Shown in pieces: positions 59,759 to 64,000 of a stretch of 64,000 nucleotides of DNA. The position numbers and the translations under genes were made by a program. Position 1 is the first letter of the stretch. Each line of letters starts with the position of its first letter. Source of the stretch: Thermogemmatispora sp042408965 (GTDB lineage: Bacteria; Chloroflexota; Ktedonobacteria; Ktedonobacterales; Ktedonobacteraceae). The stretch is taken from positions 15,281 through 79,280 of the forward strand of contig JBHOQN010000156.1 of NCBI GenBank assembly GCA_042408965.1, read 5' to 3'. The notes under the pieces were generated by a model. That model saw nothing but the letters and a program-made list of their open reading frames with translations. It was not told the origin of the DNA and searched no databases.

Positions 59759-60940
59759 ATGCCTCCACTGGATGAGCCATTATGGGTGGATGCCCGCGCC
59801 TATCAGGAGGCATACGGGGAGCCGCTTGAGGAGACACTGGATATTGAGAAGTGGCAGGGTGGTGGCGATCTTGAGCCGTTCTATCAAAAATTAGAGCATG
59901 AAATCGCGCAGGCCGTGGCCTTTGAGCAAGCCCAGCGCGAACCAATTCGCCGCGAGGTCTTCAAACGCATCGCCAAGCTGCCAGATGCGCCCCCAGGCGC
60001 GGGGTGTTATCGTGCCACGCTCGATGATCTACGCTACACCCATCGAGCTCTCCTCTTTAATGGAGCAGTTGAGGCCTGTGATGGCACCTGTCTGAGCTAC
60101 GACAGCCTGCCTATCACAGTCACCCAGCTAGGTGCCTGCCTGGTCTCCTATCAGGGTGACCAGGGGTCCTGGTCGCAGCGTCTCTTTCGCCGTGATCTAC
60201 GATCCATGACCGGTAAGCCGCTGGAGGATCTGCTGGCCCTGCTGGAAAAGCGCAGCCAGCGCGGTAGTATCGACACTGAAGAGCAGAGCAGGTTGAATGA
60301 GCTGGCCCGGCGCGGCATTATGTCCTATGCCGAGCGTGCGCTGCTTACCTGGAAGGCTCGGGCTCCCTGGCGCATGGGTCACGGTCCCCCTGTTCCCTAC
60401 GAGCTATTGACTGGCTCGGGCAGCATGGAGCTGCTTACACGCAGCCTGACCATGCTGGAGGAGCTGCTGCTCGACCATCGCAAGGTGATCTTTGTGCAGA
60501 GCGACATCCGTGCGCGTCATTGGCTGACCATCGGCCAGGCTCTTGAGCCACTGGAGTTCCTGGTCCTGCAGACCATTCAAGAGCGGTTGCTTGACATCGC
60601 TGGTGGCCACTATCCAGAGCAATTCAGGCAGATGGCCCAGCGATTCTCCAGGCGGGTCGGCTCGCAGCTTGTGATGGGCATCTATCGCGCCTCGCCCTAC
60701 GCCCCACCTTACGTATTCTATAGTCATATCGACCATGTATTTGAGGCCGCGCTGATCGCGTTGGCGGATAGCGTATTGCAGGAGCATCGAGGCTTTCCGC
60801 TGCTGATTGACCTCGCTGACACCATCTGCCGCGCCACCTTCGGCAATGACATCTTTGAGGATGCCATTCATACGGCCTATGTCCGTGCAGGTGAACCGTT
60901 TCGCTTTGTGAGTGAGCGCCGGACTCGCGCCAGGAAGTAG
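59759..60940 (+). CDS. NurA-like nuclease domain protein
   Basis: 393 residues. The NurA-type first motif is VEACDGTCLSYDSLPI (Asp108), followed by the strand VTQLGACLVSY. A second segment, VPYELLTGSGSMELL, occupies the place where NurA has its DGS motif, with the acidic residue changed. The C-terminal GFPLLIDLADTICRATFG resembles the final NurA block. NurA is a 5'-3' nuclease partner of HerA. The pairing with herA 11 bases downstream supports this call. Start at 59759 has AAGGAGAG upstream. Confidence 0.75.
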   Translation: MPPLDEPLWVDARAYQEAYGEPLEETLDIEKWQGGGDLEPFYQKLEHEIAQAVAFEQAQREPIRREVFKRIAKLPDAPPGAGCYRATLDDLRYTHRALLFNGAVEACDGTCLSYDSLPITVTQLGACLVSYQGDQGSWSQRLFRRDLRSMTGKPLEDLLALLEKRSQRGSIDTEEQSRLNELARRGIMSYAERALLTWKARAPWRMGHGPPVPYELLTGSGSMELLTRSLTMLEELLLDHRKVIFVQSDIRARHWLTIGQALEPLEFLVLQTIQERLLDIAGGHYPEQFRQMAQRFSRRVGSQLVMGIYRASPYAPPYVFYSHIDHVFEAALIALADSVLQEHRGFPLLIDLADTICRATFGNDIFEDAIHTAYVRAGEPFRFVSERRTRARK

Positions 60941-60951
60941 AAGCGTGAGCG

Positions 60952-62979
60952 ATGAAGAAGCGTCATAACGATTCTAATGATCTCCTCTGGCCTCCGGAGG
61001 AGCTGTCTGCTGTGGAATCTGCACATCAACCTGCCCAGCGTCGTCGCAATGGTACCTCCAGAGCAGGGGCCACCAGGCGGGTTGGAAATGAAGCGCCTAT
61101 CAAGCCTCTCCCGCGCGAGACCCTTGAGCGCCTCGGCACGGATGCACAGCTCGTCGGTGGCGAATGGCAGGAGCCAGATTACGGTTCTGGGTATGTGGGC
61201 AAGACCACGTTCGATACCCCAGCCAGTCAAGATAACACGGTGACCGTGCTGCTCCCGGAAGTTAGCATCGGGAGGGTTCCTGCGCAATCGCCGGTCCGCA
61301 TCAAGAGCAGCGACGGGCGCTCCTATCTGGGGATCGTAGTCCGCGGGCCGTTTGTAGAACCGGATGGCATCCGCGGCGACTCGCCGGTCGTGATCACGAC
61401 CTCTGTCCAGGGAGCCATTTTTATGCCGCACTATCACGGTCGCGTCCAGGTCGAGTTGCTGGGCGAAGAGCTGGGTGGCGAAGGCGGCCGGTTGGTCCCG
61501 CCTCGCTTCCGCCCGCTGCCCAACAGCCCTGTCTGTCTCCTCACAAGCGAAGAAACGGCTCGCGTGCTCAACTTGGATGGCGAGATCGAGCTGGGCCTGG
61601 CCATTGGTCATGAGGAGCTGGTTGTGCGCGTCCCTGCCAGGCGCAAGTCGCTCTGGTTCCGTCACGTTGGGATTCTGGGGACTACGGGTGGCGGTAAGTC
61701 GACGACTGTATCCGGCCTGGTGGGCCAGTTCCAGCGCCAGGGCTTTGCAACGGTGCTCATTGATACCGAAGGCGAATATACCACCATCGATGAGCCTACG
61801 CATGATAAAACCATGATAGCGGCTCTGCAGCGGCGCCACAAGGACCCTGTCGGCATCGGCGAGCGGATGACCATCTATCACCTTGTGGGGCGCCGGACAG
61901 CCAATCCGAGGCCAGCTCATGCCAGCGTCAAGTCTTTCTGTCTCTCGTTTGACCAGCTCTCGCCGTATCTTGTTTGCGAGCTCCTGGAGATGACAGACGC
62001 TCAGCAGGAGCGCTATCTGAAAGCCTACGATATCACCAAGCAACTCCTGCAACAATTGAAGATCTCACCCAGACTCGATGAAGACCAGAGCTGGTTGTTG
62101 GAGCTGGATGAGCTCGAGGAGGGATATCGAGACATGTGCCTGGAGCATATCTATGATGTGGTCCGCGCCTGCTCTTTCATTGTCGAGAAGGACGAGGAGA
62201 GCATTCAGTTCAGCAGTGCGGACTTTAGCAAGGCTGGCCGTCAAGCTGTCCTTGCCAAGATAAAGGCGGCGACCAGGGGACTGCCGGGGGCGATCTCTAG
62301 TTGGAGAGCCTTGCAGGGGAAGCTCAGGCGCCTGCTGAACCTCCACATCTTCGATAACCCCAGCGCCAGGCCACTGCACTATGACGAGCTGCTCGAACAG
62401 GGGCGAGTCACAATCATCGACCTCAGCGATACCGACTCGCCTCAGATCAATAATCTGGTGATTGCTGAACTGCTGCGCGGGGTACATCACCATCAGGATG
62501 CGCACTATACTCTGCTTGAGCAGCAAAAGGCAAAGCAGGAAGCGGCATCGCCAGATGCTGATCACGAGCAGGTTGCCAGCGATGGGGAGGGACTGACGCC
62601 AGTCATGGTCATGATCGAAGAGGCTCATGAATTCCTCTCGGCGGAGCGCATTCGCCAGATGCCGACGCTCTTCCAGCAGGTGGCCCGCATCGCGCGACGT
62701 GGACGCAAACGCTGGCTGGGGCTGACCTTTGTGACACAGCTACCGCAGCATCTGCCCGATGAGGTGCTGGGTCTCATCAATAATGTCATCCTGCATAAGA
62801 TCACTGATGCCAATGTGATCAGTCGTCTGAAGCGCAGCATTGGCGGCATCGACGAAGGACTCTGGACGCGCTTGCCCAATCTGGCTCCAGGCCAGGCGAT
62901 TGTGGCCCTGGAGGGGATGGTCCAGCCCTTCCTGGTGGCCATCGATCCCACTCCCTGCCGCCTGCGCATGGTCGAATGA
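60952..62979 (+). CDS. HerA-type ATPase (DUF87)
   Basis: 675 residues. An N-terminal HAS-barrel-like region (about 95-235) precedes a FtsK/HerA ATPase core with Walker A GILGTTGGGKSTT (about 240-252), Walker B VMVMIEEAHEF (551-561) and a sensor region with VARIARRGRKRWLGLTFVTQ (arginine finger). HerA forms hexamers that translocate DNA and drive NurA. The ATG lies 11 bases after the nurA stop. It is the last gene of the methyltransferase/sigma/ImmA/NurA/HerA block. Confidence 0.9.
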   Translation: MKKRHNDSNDLLWPPEELSAVESAHQPAQRRRNGTSRAGATRRVGNEAPIKPLPRETLERLGTDAQLVGGEWQEPDYGSGYVGKTTFDTPASQDNTVTVLLPEVSIGRVPAQSPVRIKSSDGRSYLGIVVRGPFVEPDGIRGDSPVVITTSVQGAIFMPHYHGRVQVELLGEELGGEGGRLVPPRFRPLPNSPVCLLTSEETARVLNLDGEIELGLAIGHEELVVRVPARRKSLWFRHVGILGTTGGGKSTTVSGLVGQFQRQGFATVLIDTEGEYTTIDEPTHDKTMIAALQRRHKDPVGIGERMTIYHLVGRRTANPRPAHASVKSFCLSFDQLSPYLVCELLEMTDAQQERYLKAYDITKQLLQQLKISPRLDEDQSWLLELDELEEGYRDMCLEHIYDVVRACSFIVEKDEESIQFSSADFSKAGRQAVLAKIKAATRGLPGAISSWRALQGKLRRLLNLHIFDNPSARPLHYDELLEQGRVTIIDLSDTDSPQINNLVIAELLRGVHHHQDAHYTLLEQQKAKQEAASPDADHEQVASDGEGLTPVMVMIEEAHEFLSAERIRQMPTLFQQVARIARRGRKRWLGLTFVTQLPQHLPDEVLGLINNVILHKITDANVISRLKRSIGGIDEGLWTRLPNLAPGQAIVALEGMVQPFLVAIDPTPCRLRMVE

Positions 62980-63011
62980 AGCCGGAATCATTCGTGCAAA
63001 AGGAGTGGCCA

Positions 63012-63098
63012 ATGCAAGTGAACATCTCCAACACTTGTTCGCCGAAGCTTTTGCACGAGTATCTGCTCATTAGCAGGAGTTGTACCGGGGAGCGCTGA
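63012..63098 (+). CDS. Possible 28-residue small protein
   Basis: ATG at 63012 has AAAGGAG seven bases upstream, the best ribosome-binding site in this interval. The 28-codon product contains two Cys and is mildly basic. It lies 32 bases after herA. It may be a small peptide, a leader or a chance ORF; no family is recognisable. Confidence 0.35.
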   Translation: MQVNISNTCSPKLLHEYLLISRSCTGER

Positions 63099-63138
63099 CA
63101 ACGCAGGGGCACACACAATCAGAAGCAAGGAGAAGCAG

Positions 63139-63521
63139 ATGGCATCCAGAGATGACCTTGAAAACAAGAAAGACATCCTACAGCTTTCGCGGCGCCGGGC
63201 GTTCGTCTGGGCCGGTCAAGTGGCTGCCGGCCTTTCCCTGGCTGGGGCTGGTCTCGGCTTTCTGGGTGCCAGGCCGCTTCCGGCGATGGCAGCCAATCAA
63301 GCAGGCCAGGCTGCTGCAGGTTCAGTGAAGCCGGCTGTGTCCCTTGCCCGCCGTATGGGACACTTTACTCTCAATCGTGCAAACTGGACTCCAACTGCAT
63401 ACCTGGCCCATACATCTTCGTAGCCTACTATTATAGCGGCGGCTGTGTTCCCGCTGGCCAGCGTTGTCCAACCTATGTCTGCGCGAAGTGTGTCTCCTCG
63501 TGCACAGGCGCTAGCTGCTAG
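63139..63521 (+). pseudogene. Tat-exported Cys-rich peptide gene, frameshifted
   Basis: The first frame (63139-63423) starts after AAGGAGAAGCAG and encodes a clear Tat-type signal: SRRRAFVWAGQVAAGLSLAG, a hydrophobic stretch and an AMA-like cleavage site near residue 52. After ANWTPTA the frame ends in a stop at 63421-63423. In another frame, from about 63396, the sequence continues CIPGPYIFVAYYYSGGCVPA and then QRCPTYVCAKCVSSCTGASC to a stop at 63519-63521: seven Cys in about 35 residues. Joined, they make a plausible exported Cys-rich peptide; a one-base shift near 63390 separates them. A further Cys-rich segment (PQCHDWNRCYSSTG) follows in the first frame at about 63580-63650. Confidence 0.5.
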
Positions 63522-63749
63522 CGCTACTCCGCTTCTTCCTGAGAGGGGCCGAGATACAGAGGGCACACTGCAGCAGAAACCCATTCCACAATGTCATGAT
63601 TGGAATCGCTGCTATTCGAGCACTGGTCTGTTCGGCCAGTGCTCACTGTTTCTTGGTTGTGATCATCGCCGTGCTGGTGACGTATTCTTTGTTGGACTCA
63701 CGCCTTGAGAGTCAGGTCACACCTGCTGAAAGGAGCACATCATCATATA
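63522..63749. other. Region between the Tat peptide gene and the transposon end
   Basis: No supported gene. A frame through 63708 encodes an isolated Cys-rich tail (CHDWNRCYSSTGLFGQCSLF) that may be the continuation of the frameshifted Tat peptide gene, or a second damaged copy. Confidence 0.35.
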
Positions 63750-63792
63750 GGCGCAGGAGACCCTCGCCTTCAGGCGTGGGGAGGAATGCGCC
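63750..63792. repeat. Nested hairpin at the left end of an IS200/IS605-type element
   Basis: An outer 6-bp stem GGCGCA (63750-63755)/TGCGCC (63787-63792) encloses CCCTCGCC (63761-63768), loop TTCA, GGCGTGGG (63773-63780). GC-rich imperfect hairpins of this form are typical of IS200/IS605 ends and of the structured RNAs made from them. It sits 52 bases upstream of the tnpB start. Confidence 0.55.
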
Positions 63793-63843
63793 CCCTCCTT
63801 TCTGTGCTTGACCATCGCCTGACATATATGATATGCTATGTGC

Positions 63844-64000
63844 ATGGATAGGACGATCGTCGTACAACTCAACCCGACACCAGAACAGGCGCACAGCCTC
63901 CAGACCACGCTGGAGCAGTATACGGCCTGCTTCAATGCTGTCTGTCGCGAAGGATTTACGACAGGGTGTAGCAATGGGGTGGAGTTGCACAAACGGACGT
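63844..64000 (+). mobile_element. tnpB: TnpB-type RNA-guided nuclease gene of an IS200/IS605 element, 5' part
   Basis: The frame opens at ATG 63844 and is still open at the window edge, so only 52 codons are present. The product begins with the OrfB/TnpB N-terminal pattern MDRTIVVQLNPTPEQAHSLQ, followed by TLEQYTACFNAVCREGF. In this family TnpB is a Fanzor/Cas12 ancestor-type nuclease guided by an RNA from the element's right end. No TnpA is visible to the left, so it may be an IS1341-like stand-alone element. TATATGATATGCTATG just upstream is promoter-like. Confidence 0.78.

Noticed and set aside
60877..62055. 392-codon minus-strand frame over nurA/herA
   Set aside because: Antisense to herA, whose Walker motifs are on the plus strand.
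1..64000. CRISPR array, rRNA or tRNA genes
   Set aside because: No regularly spaced direct repeats and no tRNA cloverleaf-like or rRNA-like stretches were recognised on reading; a covariance-model scan was not possible.

Overview
The window is 64 kb of GC-rich, gene-dense bacterial DNA. The gene repertoire points to a large-genome soil or thermophilic bacterium of the Ktedonobacteria type (Chloroflexota, for example Thermogemmatispora-like): a giant ATPase/TPR/SARP regulator, many TetR regulators, acyl-CoA and ThDP enzymes, a NurA-HerA pair and small Tat-exported peptides. This placement is inference from gene content; no rRNA or other phylogenetic marker is present and I found no tRNA or CRISPR array.

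Layout. 1-4137: the C-terminus of a metallo-beta-lactamase-fold protein converges on a three-gene phosphonate operon (PEP mutase, a cupin oxygenase with the residue signature of methylphosphonate synthase, phosphonopyruvate decarboxylase). 5013-8163: an acetate-type YaaH transporter, a lone receiver-domain protein and an amino-acid permease; between them lies a short stray copy of part of the mpnS gene. 8453-13587: a 2-methylcitrate (propionate) operon, prpB-prpC-prpD with two small genes, plus a TetR regulator with ACCG/CGGT palindromes. 13842-18585: a phosphotransferase and an E2-E1alpha-E1beta 2-oxoacid/acetoin dehydrogenase operon behind a strong promoter. 18714-24450: a beta-hydroxyacid dehydrogenase, a DUF72 protein, a Nudix remnant and a sulfur operon (ArsR-rhodanese, rhodanese-metallo-beta-lactamase, frameshifted MFS). 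24702-30247: an FAD dehydrogenase and SDR pair, a divergent TetR and an acetyl-CoA-synthetase-like ligase. 30248-34616: a decayed stretch with a perfect 27-bp inverted repeat, a xylulokinase remnant, a LysR regulator and hypothetical genes.

34617-53852 is the most striking region. A 1,097-residue ATPase/TPR/SARP activator is followed by an MMPL exporter and eleven tightly packed or overlapping genes: ketoreductase, long acyl carrier protein, two hotdog dehydratases (one lacking the catalytic His), a ketosynthase, a Cys-less chain-length-factor-like partner, a single polypeptide fusing a second ketosynthase to a second Cys-less partner, a KAS III-like enzyme with an altered triad, a CrtI-like oxidoreductase, a malonyl transferase, a TetR and an FAD monooxygenase. 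Together they look like a highly reducing type II polyketide pathway for an exported, probably polyunsaturated (polyene-type) lipid or pigment.

54042-56069 holds an SDR and a membrane protein under a TetR with two matching operators. 56577-62979 is a candidate DNA-defence or DNA-processing island: a TSPPY DNA methyltransferase, then a compact operon of sigma-like factor, small protein, ImmA/IrrE peptidase, NurA-like nuclease and HerA ATPase. The right edge has a 28-codon ORF with a strong ribosome-binding site, a frameshifted Tat-exported Cys-rich peptide gene, and the start of an IS200/IS605-type TnpB gene.
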